Positions 16,410-25,005 of a DNA stretch of 61,737 bases are shown here, piece after piece. The notes under the pieces are model-generated. The model was not told the origin of the DNA and ran no database searches. It saw only the letters and a list, made by a program, of their open reading frames with translations. Source of the DNA: an archaeon (GTDB lineage: Archaea; Thermoproteota; Nitrososphaeria; Nitrososphaerales; UBA183); contig JAJYNM010000058.1 of NCBI GenBank assembly GCA_021786335.1, positions 1 through 61,737 on the forward strand, in the 5' to 3' direction. The number at the start of each line of letters is the position of its first letter. Position 1 is the stretch's first letter. A program made the translations under genes and the position numbers.

Positions 16410-18068
16410 TTGCCTAATCTCCGAGGGCTGACGACCGAGGTCTCAAGAGAGCATCCGCTCTTCATACTCGGCGGGTCCGGGCCCGCGGACACGGACCCCG
16501 AATCGGCCTACAAGCTCTGGAAGTTGATACCTGACGAACTCAAAGAGTACTCGGTCTACCCAGTCGAGCATTTCAGCGTAGAGACGATGGAGAGGTGGGC
16601 GAAGTTCGCTGATAAGAACGACTTCCCACTCCTCTGGCAGGTGAGGACGTGGGTCCCCGTCTGGCATCGCATGTGGAACAACGGGATGCAAGGCCCTGGC
16701 GTGGGAGTCGACAAGGTGGAGCGGCTCCTTTCCGAGCACGATAGCATCAAGGGGGTTCAGATCTGCGAGTTGAACTGCTTCGGTCTTTCGACAGAAGAAA
16801 GGCTCTACGTGAGCGACCTGCTAAAAGCGTGCGCCAGGCAGGGGCGCTACCTCTCTTGGAGGGAGGGGAACGACGGGTGCAATATCTGGGTCGACGCCTT
16901 CCTTGAGAAGTGGTTCAGCGACGACGTCGAGGCTTACGGCAGGTATCTCTTCCCTCAGTGGGAGATGAACATACCGCGGAACATGTACCTCTGTCACGAT
17001 TCAGTCTTCGGGCTCTGGATGGCAGGGTTCGTGGAGAACTGGGGGCTCGAGCCCCAGTCCTTCTACTGGTTAGACTGTGGGTTCACAGACCTGAACAAGC
17101 CGGGGGAGAATAACAACAAAGGGTGGCGGGAGGGGGACAGGTCGAAGTTCCCGCGGACGATGTGGGGGCAGATGATCCTTCTGGGGATGAACTCCGGGGC
17201 CACTGTCTACAACTTCGAACCCAGACAGGACGTCCTCTTCACGGACGAGGGAGCCTACCCCCCCGCAGCCCACGAGGTCCTCTTCCCACTCCTCGAGGAC
17301 ATAGTCAGGGAGAGGCTCATCCCGTCCAAGGAGGAGGTTGCTGAGAAGGTGAAGGTGGCCTACGTGGCGGACTTCGAGGACAGAAGAGAAGGGGAGACCA
17401 GCGACATCGACTACTACAGGGGGTTCGCTCCGGACAACGATCTCTTTGGGCGGCACGGCAGGAGGCTGTCGGGGAGCGGGAGCATCTACAAGGGGACTTA
17501 CGGGCTCGCCCACGAGTACAAGATGATCCCCGACACCGGACGGTACTACTGGATTCCTGTCCTCCCTAAATACACCAGGATGGAGGTCATGAACAGATTC
17601 GAGAGGGTGATATGTCCCAATCAGTTCTGGGGGGAGCACGATGTCAGAAGGTTCTTCGACACCATTTACCCGCGGTCCTACGAAGGGGACGCCTACGTCA
17701 CCCAAGTAGGGAAGAAAGTCTTCCTGACGAATTCCAACGAGAACATCGACGTCATTCAGCGCTTTTCTGTGACAGTCGAAGGGGTGGAGATTAGGGGGGA
17801 GCTGGGGCCGAACAGCTACGTCATAGGGACCTTTGAAGACAGGGTCTTCCTTCACGTCAACAACTACCCGGGGAAGGTCACGGAACTGGGCATCTCAGGG
17901 GTCGAAGGGGAAGTTTCGTCAGACCCGCCTGGACATGTGAGAGCCACAAAAGGCCGGGGGGAACTGAAGTTGGAAATCAAGCACATTGGAGCCACGAGGG
18001 TATGGATTGAGCCTCCCCGGGGAAGGGGAGGGGGGGTTAGGAGAAGGAAGGGAGGCACGAGAAGTTAG
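16410..18068 (+). CDS. GH98-like glycoside hydrolase (probable), intracellular
   Basis: 552 residues from TTG. The N-terminal two thirds look like a glycosidase TIM barrel: HPLFILGGSGPADTD, FPLLWQVRTWVP, IKGVQICELNCFG, RYLSWREGNDGCNIW, GMNSGATVYNFEPRQ. It continues to TGRYYWIPVLPKYTR, which recalls the GRYGIIPILP segment of GH98 endo-beta-galactosidases. The C-terminal part (about 420-540) looks beta-rich. No signal peptide. A leaderless ATG at 16340, exactly spaced from a TATA-like box, opens a frame (ETLSYPPGRLTVRGDL) that would join this protein if one T were removed near 16410, so the true N-terminus may be about 24 residues longer. Family assignment is tentative; coding status is firm. 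Confidence 0.6.
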   Translation: MPNLRGLTTEVSREHPLFILGGSGPADTDPESAYKLWKLIPDELKEYSVYPVEHFSVETMERWAKFADKNDFPLLWQVRTWVPVWHRMWNNGMQGPGVGVDKVERLLSEHDSIKGVQICELNCFGLSTEERLYVSDLLKACARQGRYLSWREGNDGCNIWVDAFLEKWFSDDVEAYGRYLFPQWEMNIPRNMYLCHDSVFGLWMAGFVENWGLEPQSFYWLDCGFTDLNKPGENNNKGWREGDRSKFPRTMWGQMILLGMNSGATVYNFEPRQDVLFTDEGAYPPAAHEVLFPLLEDIVRERLIPSKEEVAEKVKVAYVADFEDRREGETSDIDYYRGFAPDNDLFGRHGRRLSGSGSIYKGTYGLAHEYKMIPDTGRYYWIPVLPKYTRMEVMNRFERVICPNQFWGEHDVRRFFDTIYPRSYEGDAYVTQVGKKVFLTNSNENIDVIQRFSVTVEGVEIRGELGPNSYVIGTFEDRVFLHVNNYPGKVTELGISGVEGEVSSDPPGHVRATKGRGELKLEIKHIGATRVWIEPPRGRGGGVRRRKGGTRS

Positions 18069-18121
18069 CTTCCTTTGTGGAGAGGGTACGACGAATCGGC
18101 CCGAGTCGACATTTTCACCGG

Positions 18122-18130
18122 CTCTAAATA
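18122..18130 (+). promoter_or_regulatory. TATA-like box
   Basis: ctctaaata about 27 nt before the ATG at 18153; predicts a leaderless transcript. Confidence 0.5.
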
Positions 18131-18152
18131 GCCCTGGGCCCCAGGACACGAC

Positions 18153-19037
18153 ATGGGGAACAGCATACCAGTCGAGCTAGCCTACGACTCCAAGGCGCAG
18201 GTTGGCGAAGGGCCGAGCTGGGACGAGAGGCGAGGGGTCCTCCACTGGGTGGACATAATCTCAGGCCTTGTGAACACCTACCACCCCTCAACCTCGGAGA
18301 ACAAGTCGAGAAGAGTGGGGAGGTTCGTGAGTTCCGTGGTCCCTTCGAAGTCAGGAAGGGTCGTGATGACACTCCAGCACGAGGTCTGCGCCCTGGATCT
18401 GGAGAGCGGCAAAGTCAAGGTTCTTGCGGTGGCGGAGGCCGGCGAAGAGGAGAACAGGTTCAACGACGGGAAGTGCGACCCTGCTGGGAGGCTCTGGGCC
18501 GGGACCATGAGCCTGAAAGGGAAGAAGGGGAACGGCGCGCTCTACGTGTTGGAACGGGGCAGAAAAATTAGGAAGGTGCTTGGGGGGGTCAGCACTTCCA
18601 ACGGGCTTGGGTGGAGTCCCGACGGAGGGACAATGTACTACATCGACACCCCCACGAGGAAGGTGTCGGCCTTCGACTGCGAGATAAACACTTGGGAAAT
18701 AAAGAACAGGAGGACAGTGGTCGACTTCGGGGGTCAGCCTGGGAACCCTGACGGGATGGCCGTAGACGAGGAGGGGAAGCTCTGGGTCGCCCACTGGGGA
18801 GGATGGCGGGTGACAAGATGGAATCCCGAGACAGGGGAGAACCTCTCCCAGGTGGACTTGCCCGTACCCCTGGTGTCCTCTTGTTGCTTCGGGGGGGAGA
18901 AACTGGACAGGTTGTACATAACCACGGCGAGGACAGGGTTAGACGCTGAACAGCTCTCCGAAGTCCCCAACTCGGGGGGGCTCTTTGTCGCCCAGGTCGG
19001 CGCCAGAGGTCTACCCACCTACGCATTTGATGAGTGA
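18153..19037 (+). CDS. SMP-30/gluconolactonase/LRE family sugar lactonase
   Basis: 294 residues, a six-bladed propeller of the SMP-30 family that hydrolyses aldono-lactones to aldonic acids with one bound divalent metal. The metal and active-site residues are visible: Glu in QVGEGPSWDE, Asn in RFNDGKCDPAGRLWAGTM, Asn in STSNGLGWSPDG, and Asp in GNPDGMAVDEEG. Length is normal. This is the expected second step after a sugar dehydrogenase and before the dehydratases, so it probably serves several of the sugar-oxidation routes encoded here. It faces the enolase-superfamily gene at 19088, 50 bases away. Confidence 0.93.
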   Translation: MGNSIPVELAYDSKAQVGEGPSWDERRGVLHWVDIISGLVNTYHPSTSENKSRRVGRFVSSVVPSKSGRVVMTLQHEVCALDLESGKVKVLAVAEAGEEENRFNDGKCDPAGRLWAGTMSLKGKKGNGALYVLERGRKIRKVLGGVSTSNGLGWSPDGGTMYYIDTPTRKVSAFDCEINTWEIKNRRTVVDFGGQPGNPDGMAVDEEGKLWVAHWGGWRVTRWNPETGENLSQVDLPVPLVSSCCFGGEKLDRLYITTARTGLDAEQLSEVPNSGGLFVAQVGARGLPTYAFDE

Positions 19038-19087
19038 CCTGTCACAGGCTCTCTTTCGGCCCAATTCCCCGTCACCGACCGAGATGG

Positions 19088-20266
19088 TCATCTTCTCTTC
19101 TTTGTGCGCCGAGTCCCCTTCATGTTCCTGTCCTCCCACCCCTCCTGGAAGATGTTGAACTCGGTGACGTCGGTGGCGAGGTGCTCCTCGACTGCTCTCA
19201 TGTCGAGCTCCACCCCCAGCCCTGGTTTCGTCGGGACCTTCATCTCCCCTCCTTCAACCGTCAATGCCTCCTTCAGCAGGTCATTCCTCCATTCCACGTC
19301 GAACTCGTCAAAGCTCTCTTGAATCTCGAAGTTGGGGATGCATGCGTCAAGCTGGAGACAGGCCGCCGTCGCGACGGGCCCTTCCGCCTGGTGTGGAGCC
19401 ACCGTTATGAAGTGAGGTTCTGCCAAGGCGCTTATCTTCTTCCCCTGCATTATACCTCCTGTGTTGACAAGGTCTGGCTGGACCACGTCCACGGCCCGGC
19501 TCTCAATCAGGGGAGCGAACCCATAGTTGGTGAGCACCCTCTCCCCGCTGGCTATGGGTATCGTTGTCTTGCTCTTCACCTCTCTCAGCGCCATGATGTC
19601 CTCGGGGGGGACGGGCTCCTCGAACCATCTGGGGTTGTACTCCTCCATCAGCTTGGCGATCCTCACAGCTGTCTCGGGCTTGAACCTACCGTGCCCTTCG
19701 ACCAAGATGTCTACGTAGTCCCCCACGGCCTCTCTTACCGCGCGGACTCTCTCTATGGCCCTCTCGACTTCCCCCTGAGTCGCGGACATGTATGCAGTTC
19801 CGAAGGGGTCGAACTTCAACGCGGTGTACCCCCTTGCCTTGACCTCCTTTGCCTTCTCTCCGAAGTCGTCGGCAGACCTGGCCCCCGTGTACCAGCCGTT
19901 GGCGTACACCTTCACAGTAGACGAGGCGTCCCCCCCGAAGAGGGCGTGTATGGGCGCCCCGTAGTGCTTTCCGAGCAGGTCCCAGCATGCAGTCTCTACA
20001 GCCCCCATGGCCGTTACATTGACCGCCGAAGCGTTCCTGTTGAAGGAGTCCCTGTACCATTCGTTCCAGTTCTTCTCAATCTGGAAGGGGTCACTGTCGA
20101 TGTAGTACTTCTTCCTCTCCTCTAACTCGGCCACCACGGCCGAACTTTCCCCGTAGAGGGTCGCCTCGGAGATCCCCTGTAGCCCTGTGCTCGTTTCAAG
20201 CTGGACGAACACCCACCTCTTCCACGGGTTCCCCACGATGTATGTCTCGAGCCCGGTAATCTTCAT
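19088..20266 (-). CDS. Enolase-superfamily sugar-acid dehydratase
   Basis: 392 residues, ATG start overlapping the stop of the upstream F420-dependent gene (ATGA). Mandelate-racemase subgroup: capping domain, then YTALKFDPFG (the Lys strand), ILVEGHGRF, WFEEPVPPED, ASGERVLTNYGF, QPDLVNTGGI and VAPHQAEGPV (catalytic His). The first metal ligand position carries Glu-x-His (VEGHGR) in place of the commoner Asp-x-His. Relatives include gluconate, galactonate and arabinonate dehydratases. The basic tail MKGTRRTKKRR is unusual. It is the last gene of a tightly overlapped four-gene operon, so it likely acts on the product of the F420-dependent oxidation after lactone opening. Confidence 0.88.
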   Translation of the reverse strand: MKITGLETYIVGNPWKRWVFVQLETSTGLQGISEATLYGESSAVVAELEERKKYYIDSDPFQIEKNWNEWYRDSFNRNASAVNVTAMGAVETACWDLLGKHYGAPIHALFGGDASSTVKVYANGWYTGARSADDFGEKAKEVKARGYTALKFDPFGTAYMSATQGEVERAIERVRAVREAVGDYVDILVEGHGRFKPETAVRIAKLMEEYNPRWFEEPVPPEDIMALREVKSKTTIPIASGERVLTNYGFAPLIESRAVDVVQPDLVNTGGIMQGKKISALAEPHFITVAPHQAEGPVATAACLQLDACIPNFEIQESFDEFDVEWRNDLLKEALTVEGGEMKVPTKPGLGVELDMRAVEEHLATDVTEFNIFQEGWEDRNMKGTRRTKKRR

Positions 20267-21291
20267 GCCAAACCCTCCCTGGCATGCCCCCTCCCGTCAA
20301 GCGAGCGGAGGCAGGGGATGACCTCCTTGTTGCAGGCATCTATGAACTTCTCTTCGGAAGGGCTTGCGCTATGGAACTGAATCTCCTCGAAACCATAGGA
20401 CATAGCATCCATTGCGCTCTTTATGATGTCTTCAGCGGAAGTTGCGATGTTCCAAGCCTTCGATAGCTCCTCGTCCGAGTGAACTCCCCCCTCACGCTCT
20501 AGCTCCCTCGGGTCGTTCAGCCCTGAACCAAGGACGCCGGGGATCAAGCCAGGCTTCCACTTGGAGGCGGACCTCAGCGCCCTGTCGTAGTCTTCGTCGA
20601 AGGAGAGGAAGAGCTCGAGGTTCTTCCTTATGGTGGAGGGGTCCCTCCCCGCCTTGCGGGCGGATCGGGCTATGATTTCCCAGGTGTCTCGGAACCTTCC
20701 CAGAAAGGGGCTCGAGATAGCGTATCCGTCGGCGTGGGACCCAACGAGCTCGGCGGACTTTGGTCCGAGTGCGGCCACGTAAATCGGGACCTTTCCTCTA
20801 GGCCTCGTGTATAGGTTAGCCCCCTTCAGCTTGAAGTACTTTCCTTCGTACGTCACGAAGTCCTCGGTCCAGAGTCTTCTGATTATTTCGATCGACTCGC
20901 GGAGCCGCTGGAGCCTCTCTTCAAACCGGGGCCATCGGAGGCCGAGGGGGACTTCGTTCATCGCCTCGCCCGTCCCTAGGCCTAGGAAGAAGCGGTCGGG
21001 GAACATCTCGTCCATGGTGGCGAAGGCCTGGGCGACCAGCCCGGGATGGTACCTCCCTATCGGTGCGGTGACCATGGTTCCGAACCTCATGCGTGGGAGG
21101 ACCGCGGCAGCAGAGCTCATCCAAGTCCAAGCGAAACCCCCGGCCGCCCCGGTGTGGAACCAAGGATGGAAGTGGTCGCTTATGGCAACGAACTCGAACC
21201 CAGCCGAGTCCGCTCTCTTCGCGAACTCCAGGAGCCTGCTCGGCTGGTGCCCTTCTTCTTCGGCCCTGTACCCGAACGCACTCGCGGACAA
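20263..21291 (-). CDS. F420-dependent sugar (glucose-6-phosphate-type) dehydrogenase, LLM class
   Basis: 342 residues from TTG, four bases after the preceding stop. Luciferase-like (LLM) fold. Residues typical of F420-dependent glucose-6-phosphate dehydrogenases are present: FVAISDHFHPW with the catalytic His, GTMVTAPIGRYHP, FLGLGTGEAMNEVPLG with the acidic proton relay Glu, and WTEDFVTYEGKYFKL. It would oxidise a sugar at C1 to a lactone while reducing coenzyme F420. Being sandwiched by overlaps between a sugar-type TIM barrel and an aldonic-acid dehydratase strongly supports a sugar substrate, phosphorylated or free. A methylene-H4MPT reductase-like role seems unlikely. Confidence 0.9.
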   Translation of the reverse strand: MSASAFGYRAEEEGHQPSRLLEFAKRADSAGFEFVAISDHFHPWFHTGAAGGFAWTWMSSAAAVLPRMRFGTMVTAPIGRYHPGLVAQAFATMDEMFPDRFFLGLGTGEAMNEVPLGLRWPRFEERLQRLRESIEIIRRLWTEDFVTYEGKYFKLKGANLYTRPRGKVPIYVAALGPKSAELVGSHADGYAISSPFLGRFRDTWEIIARSARKAGRDPSTIRKNLELFLSFDEDYDRALRSASKWKPGLIPGVLGSGLNDPRELEREGGVHSDEELSKAWNIATSAEDIIKSAMDAMSYGFEEIQFHSASPSEEKFIDACNKEVIPCLRSLDGRGHAREGLA

Positions 21292-21295
21292 GCGG

Positions 21296-22138
21296 TTATG
21301 CCTTTGCCGCAGTCCCCTTCAGGTGCTTTACGCCCCTTGTTACCCCTTCCTCAGGGGAGTAGACCGGGTCTTCGTGCTCCATGGAGAGGGCGTTGGCGTA
21401 TGCTGCCTCCTTGAGCTTGTGGCCGAGCTCCGTCCAGTCGATCAGCCCCTCGCCTGGGACGCGGAACCTCCACCACCCCTTGGCGTTGACCCCGTCTCGC
21501 GACAGCCTGTCTCTGAGGATCTCCGTATCTTTCGCATGGACGTGGTAGATCCTGTCCCCGAACTTCTCTACGGGCGTCTTATAATCTATCATCTGCCAGA
21601 CGAAATGGGATGGGTCGTAGTTCAGGCCGAGGGTCTTCGAAGGGACGGTCTTGAACATGCGCTCGATTCGCGGGATGTTGTAGACCGCCGAGCCCCAGTG
21701 GACCTCTACCCCGATCTTCACGTTCCTCGAAGAGGCGTGATCCACCAGGTCCCCCATCGACTCTCCGAACTCCTTGAACGTCCTGTCTTCGTCCCATTCG
21801 GGGGCCTGGGCGCCCGCGAACGTGTTCACCACGGGGACGCCGAGCGCACTTGCCAGGTCCACGGCTTTCTTGAAGTTCTCGTTTATCGTCTTCCTCTTCG
21901 CAGGGTCCACTGCGAGGTGGTTGGCGTGCCCGCTGAGGGAAGAGATGCCAAGCTTGTACTTCGACACCGCCTTCTTGGTGTCCGCGCCCCTGTTCACCAG
22001 CTCCCTGTCGAGGTTTATGTGCGGGTCACCCGGGTGGGCGGCGATCTCCACAGTCTCGCACCCGATCCCTGACACGAACTTCAGCGCTTCTTCGAACGAC
22101 CTGTCGTGGAAGATTGCAGTGAAGACCCCCACTTTCAT
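21296..22138 (-). CDS. Xylose-isomerase-like TIM-barrel protein (IolE/epimerase type)
   Basis: 280 residues, ATG overlapping the stop of the upstream oxidoreductase (ATGA). Metal-site strands: VETVEIA-type GCETVEIAAHPGD, IGVEVHWGSAVY (Glu), [11 protein letters not shown] (Asp, His), YHVHAKDTEIL (His) and ALSMEHEDPVYS (Glu). It is clearly paralogous to the protein at 42316 (shared [25 protein letters not shown]). In known systems such proteins partner Gfo/Idh/MocA enzymes, as inosose dehydratases, ketose epimerases or keto-glycoside lyases. The overlapping gene order makes such a partnership likely here. Confidence 0.88.
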   Translation of the reverse strand: MKVGVFTAIFHDRSFEEALKFVSGIGCETVEIAAHPGDPHINLDRELVNRGADTKKAVSKYKLGISSLSGHANHLAVDPAKRKTINENFKKAVDLASALGVPVVNTFAGAQAPEWDEDRTFKEFGESMGDLVDHASSRNVKIGVEVHWGSAVYNIPRIERMFKTVPSKTLGLNYDPSHFVWQMIDYKTPVEKFGDRIYHVHAKDTEILRDRLSRDGVNAKGWWRFRVPGEGLIDWTELGHKLKEAAYANALSMEHEDPVYSPEEGVTRGVKHLKGTAAKA

Positions 22139-23160
22139 GCTCTTGCCACCACCTCATGGCTGGCGCTCTGGCGTCCCGCCGAGCCACCGTAGCTGACGGC
22201 CCGCCCCGTGGCCATAGACTCATACTCCGCCGTTATGAGCCTGACTACATCCCTCCCGTCAGATGCAGTCTGGAGAGGTTCGCGCCCGGTGTCCAAGCAT
22301 TCGGCGAAGTGCTCTATCTCCGCGATGAACGTATCCTTCGCGTTCGGCCATTCGCGTCTGGCGTCGCTCATCCCAAGCGCCTTCAGCACCAGAAGGTTGT
22401 GGGTTCCGAGCAATTCACCCCTCTCCCCTGTGACAGAGAAGATATACCCTCCCGACGGGACTGGAAAGGCCCAAGACGACAGTATGTTCCCCATTGAGCC
22501 GTCCTGGAACTTCAAGGCGACGAAGCCGGTGTCCTCTCCGTCCATCGTCACCCTGTACCTTCCACCCATCGCAAATACCTGCGCGACGGGAGCCGGGGCG
22601 AAGTAGTTCATCATGTAGTTGGGGTGGTACCCTGTGTCAATCAGCTCCCCCCCTCCCATTTCATCCCGGTTCGTCCTCCAGCCGCTGATTCCGTTGTTCC
22701 TGAAGCAGTCCTGGGTCCTGATGAAGTGGATTTTTCCGATGAGCCCTTCACCTATCAACCTTTTCGCCTCCTGGAGGGCTGGCGCGAAGAGCTGGTTGTG
22801 GGCGGGCATGAACTTCTTCCCTGACTTCCTGACAGCCTCGACTATCTCATCAGCGTCCTTCACCGTCAGGCACATTGGTTTCTCGCACATGGCGTGCTTG
22901 CCCGCCGCCAAGGCCTTCAATATGACAGGCTTGTGCAGTTTGTGCGGGAGACAGATGTCGACGAAGTCTACATCGGCGTCCCGGAGCATCTTCTCGTAGT
23001 CCGTGTACGCCTCCCCTCCGAGCGAAGCGCCGAGCTTCTCCGCTGCATCCTTCCTGACGTCCGCGACAGCTGTCACCTCGACGCGCCCCTTGAGCGCCTC
23101 GTACCCCCTGGCGTGGGCCCAAGAGATTCCTCCACAGCCGATTATCGCTGCTTTGAGCAT
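22135..23160 (-). CDS. Gfo/Idh/MocA family NAD(P)-dependent oxidoreductase
   Basis: 341 residues from ATG (23160), about 26 nt from a TATA-like box. Rossmann domain GCGGISWAHARGY, the CEKPMC motif with the catalytic Lys, and the C-terminal domain with the conserved His in LIDTGYHPNYMMNYF. The family oxidises or reduces a sugar hydroxyl (C1, C2, C3 or C5) with a dissociable or tightly held NAD(P). It is the first gene of a four-gene operon with overlapping ends: oxidoreductase, TIM barrel, F420-dependent dehydrogenase, dehydratase. Substrate unknown. Confidence 0.9.
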   Translation of the reverse strand: MLKAAIIGCGGISWAHARGYEALKGRVEVTAVADVRKDAAEKLGASLGGEAYTDYEKMLRDADVDFVDICLPHKLHKPVILKALAAGKHAMCEKPMCLTVKDADEIVEAVRKSGKKFMPAHNQLFAPALQEAKRLIGEGLIGKIHFIRTQDCFRNNGISGWRTNRDEMGGGELIDTGYHPNYMMNYFAPAPVAQVFAMGGRYRVTMDGEDTGFVALKFQDGSMGNILSSWAFPVPSGGYIFSVTGERGELLGTHNLLVLKALGMSDARREWPNAKDTFIAEIEHFAECLDTGREPLQTASDGRDVVRLITAEYESMATGRAVSYGGSAGRQSASHEVVARA

Positions 23161-23182
23161 GGCTGCGCCCACTCAGGCCGAG

Positions 23183-23190
23183 AAATAAAG
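23183..23190 (-). promoter_or_regulatory. TATA-like box of the F420 operon
   Basis: The minus strand reads ctttattt about 26 nt before the ATG at 23160; predicted leaderless promoter for genes 23160 to 19088. Confidence 0.5.
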
Positions 23191-23225
23191 TATTGCAAGA
23201 GCTCGCGCTGCATTCGGCCCTACGG

Positions 23226-24431
23226 CTAACTTGCTAATCCCGGCGCTTCCCATCTCTGTGAGGAGATTGACTTCTGGACCGCTTCGATGACTTCGTCTGC
23301 CCTCAGCCCGTCGTAGAAAGTGGCGCCCCATGGGGCCACCCTCCCGTCACGGGCTATCACGTCGAAGAAGTGATAGACTTCGTGCACCATTGCGTGTTCC
23401 CAGCCGATGATATGCCCCCGGGGCCACCACTTCCCGACGAAGGGGTGGTCAGCTTCAGTCACCAAAATCGTCTTGAACCCCCTCCTGTCTGACTGCTCTC
23501 TGTTCGAATAGACCTCCAGTTCGTTTAGCCTCTCGAGGTTGAATCCTATCGAGCCTTCGGTGCCATGTATCTCTATCCTCTGGAAGTTGCGCCTCCCGGC
23601 GCAGAATCTTGATGCTTCCAGGGACCCGACTGCCCCTCCCGTGAACTTGACAAGGGCGACGAAGGCGTCGTCAACGTCCACCTCTCCCTTCTTTGTGGGG
23701 TCGCCCGGGAGCGGCCTCGCGCCAGTAAACGTCTTCGCAATCCCGACAGTCGCACCTATTTCTCCTACTAGGAACCTGGAGAGATCTATTATGTGGGCGC
23801 CAAGGTCACCGAGAGCCCCGCTCCCGGCAGACTCCTTCCTGAACCTCCACGTGCGGGGGACGTCAGGGTCCATCGCCCAGTCTTGAAGATAAGCCGCCCT
23901 GAACTGGAGGACCTTTCCTATGTACCCCTCGTCGATGAACTGCTTCGCCAGCCTGACCGCGGGGACGAACCTGTAGTTGAAGGCGACCATGTGCTTGACC
24001 CCAGCTTTCTCCGCCGCCCTGAGCATCGCCTGCGACTCCCCCGGGTTCCTCCCTAGGGGCTTCTCGCACAAGATGTGCTTCCCCCGCTCAGCAGCCTCGA
24101 CGCACGGCCCGAGGTGCATGTCGTTGGGGAGCCCGTTATCCACCACTTCTACCTCGGGGTCCGCCACCAGTTTGTTCCAGTCGGTGTAGTAGCGCTGGAA
24201 GCCGAATCTGACGGCGGCCTCCTTCACCTTCCCTTCGGTCCTCCCAGCTATGGCTACGAGCCGGGGACGCGCCGGGGGAGGGTAGAAGAAGACAGGCATC
24301 CTGGCGTAGGCGTTGCTGTGCGCTTTACCCATGAACGAGTAACCTAGCATACCTACCCCTAACTCAGGAATCTCCTCTTGCCGCTTCGATGCTTCCTTCA
24401 CAGACGTATCAACTCTCCAGCGTCCATCCAC
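23226..24431 (-). CDS. Gfo/Idh/MocA family oxidoreductase
   Basis: 401 residues from GTG. The Rossmann start LGYSFMGKAHSNAYARM comes after a 26-residue N-terminal leader, CEKPLGRNPGE carries the catalytic Lys, and the C-domain His is in GDLGAHIIDLSRFLVG. The segment with DVDDAFVALVKFTGGAVGS and a Trp/His-rich C-terminus (WWPRGHIIGWEHAM) resembles a subgroup of larger Gfo/Idh/MocA proteins of about 390 residues found in sugar clusters, often annotated as inositol dehydrogenase-like. It is 65 bases upstream of the F420 operon, co-directional, with its own TATA-like box. Confidence 0.9.
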   Translation of the reverse strand: MDGRWRVDTSVKEASKRQEEIPELGVGMLGYSFMGKAHSNAYARMPVFFYPPPARPRLVAIAGRTEGKVKEAAVRFGFQRYYTDWNKLVADPEVEVVDNGLPNDMHLGPCVEAAERGKHILCEKPLGRNPGESQAMLRAAEKAGVKHMVAFNYRFVPAVRLAKQFIDEGYIGKVLQFRAAYLQDWAMDPDVPRTWRFRKESAGSGALGDLGAHIIDLSRFLVGEIGATVGIAKTFTGARPLPGDPTKKGEVDVDDAFVALVKFTGGAVGSLEASRFCAGRRNFQRIEIHGTEGSIGFNLERLNELEVYSNREQSDRRGFKTILVTEADHPFVGKWWPRGHIIGWEHAMVHEVYHFFDVIARDGRVAPWGATFYDGLRADEVIEAVQKSISSQRWEAPGLAS

Positions 24432-24460
24432 AACCCCGAGAAACGAACCCCCCTTAGAAC

Positions 24461-24467
24461 ATATAAC
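24461..24467 (-). promoter_or_regulatory. TATA-like box
   Basis: gttatat on the minus strand, about 33 nt before the GTG at 24431. Confidence 0.45.
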
Positions 24468-24520
24468 AGTTTGCGAACAAGTGGCTTCGGGACAATTGTG
24501 CCCAGCAGCCCCATCAAGGC

Positions 24521-25005
24521 ATGAACGTGGGGCGTGGGGAGAAGCTGCGTGACGTCTCCCCAGCCGAGGATGCGGACAAGAAATTGGTCAGCAGCTCGGT
24601 GAATGACGTCCTGCGACCCCCCGCGAAGAATGCCGACGAGCGGTCGATGCGCGTCAGGCAAAGAGCGGCTGAGTTCTGGGACGAAAACTACATCGTGCGT
24701 CACGACCCGGCCGCGAGGGCTTGATTGACAGGCTGGCGGCGCTGTCCTCCGCCTTTTCTAAGACACAAGTGGAGCTTGCCCTGCTCTTTGCGAAGGAGGA
24801 CATGGCAGCAGAATGCCTGAGCACAGCCGACCATACGGGACATTTCCTAGGCGTCTCGCCCTCGGGCAAGAGGGTCTCGTGGCTCCAGAAGGAGATATTC
24901 CGATTGAAAGGCGGCATGATCATAGAGGGATGGGTGACAAGAGACTGGCTCGGGCTCTTGCAACAACTCGGCGCCATCGGGAAGGCCAGACAGACAGGAG
25001 GGTAG
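24521..25005 (+). pseudogene. SnoaL-like (ester cyclase type) protein split by a frameshift
   Basis: Two consecutive plus-strand frames make one SnoaL-like domain. The first (24521-24724) gives DADKKLVSSSVNDVLRPP and AEFWDENYIVRHDPAARA. The second (24721-25005) gives LIDRLAALSSAF, DHTGHFLGVSPSGKRVSW and FRLKGGMIIEGWVTRDWLG. The H-T-G-x-F-x-G-x-x-P(S)-G-K and G-x-I-x-x-x-W patterns are those of the polyketide-cyclase-like SnoaL family. One base is missing at about 24719 relative to a continuous ORF, although the overlapping TTGA could in principle allow two polypeptides. Function unknown; the fold commonly binds small hydrophobic or cyclic substrates. Confidence 0.6.

Noticed and set aside
19034..20125. 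Long plus-strand open frame antisense to the dehydratase gene
   Set aside because: It mirrors a gene with intact enolase-superfamily motifs; high GC makes antisense frames stay open. No family features in the antisense protein.
20807..22072. Long plus-strand open frame antisense to the F420 enzyme and TIM barrel
   Set aside because: Both minus-strand genes have clear families and overlapping operon structure; the antisense translation has no recognisable features.
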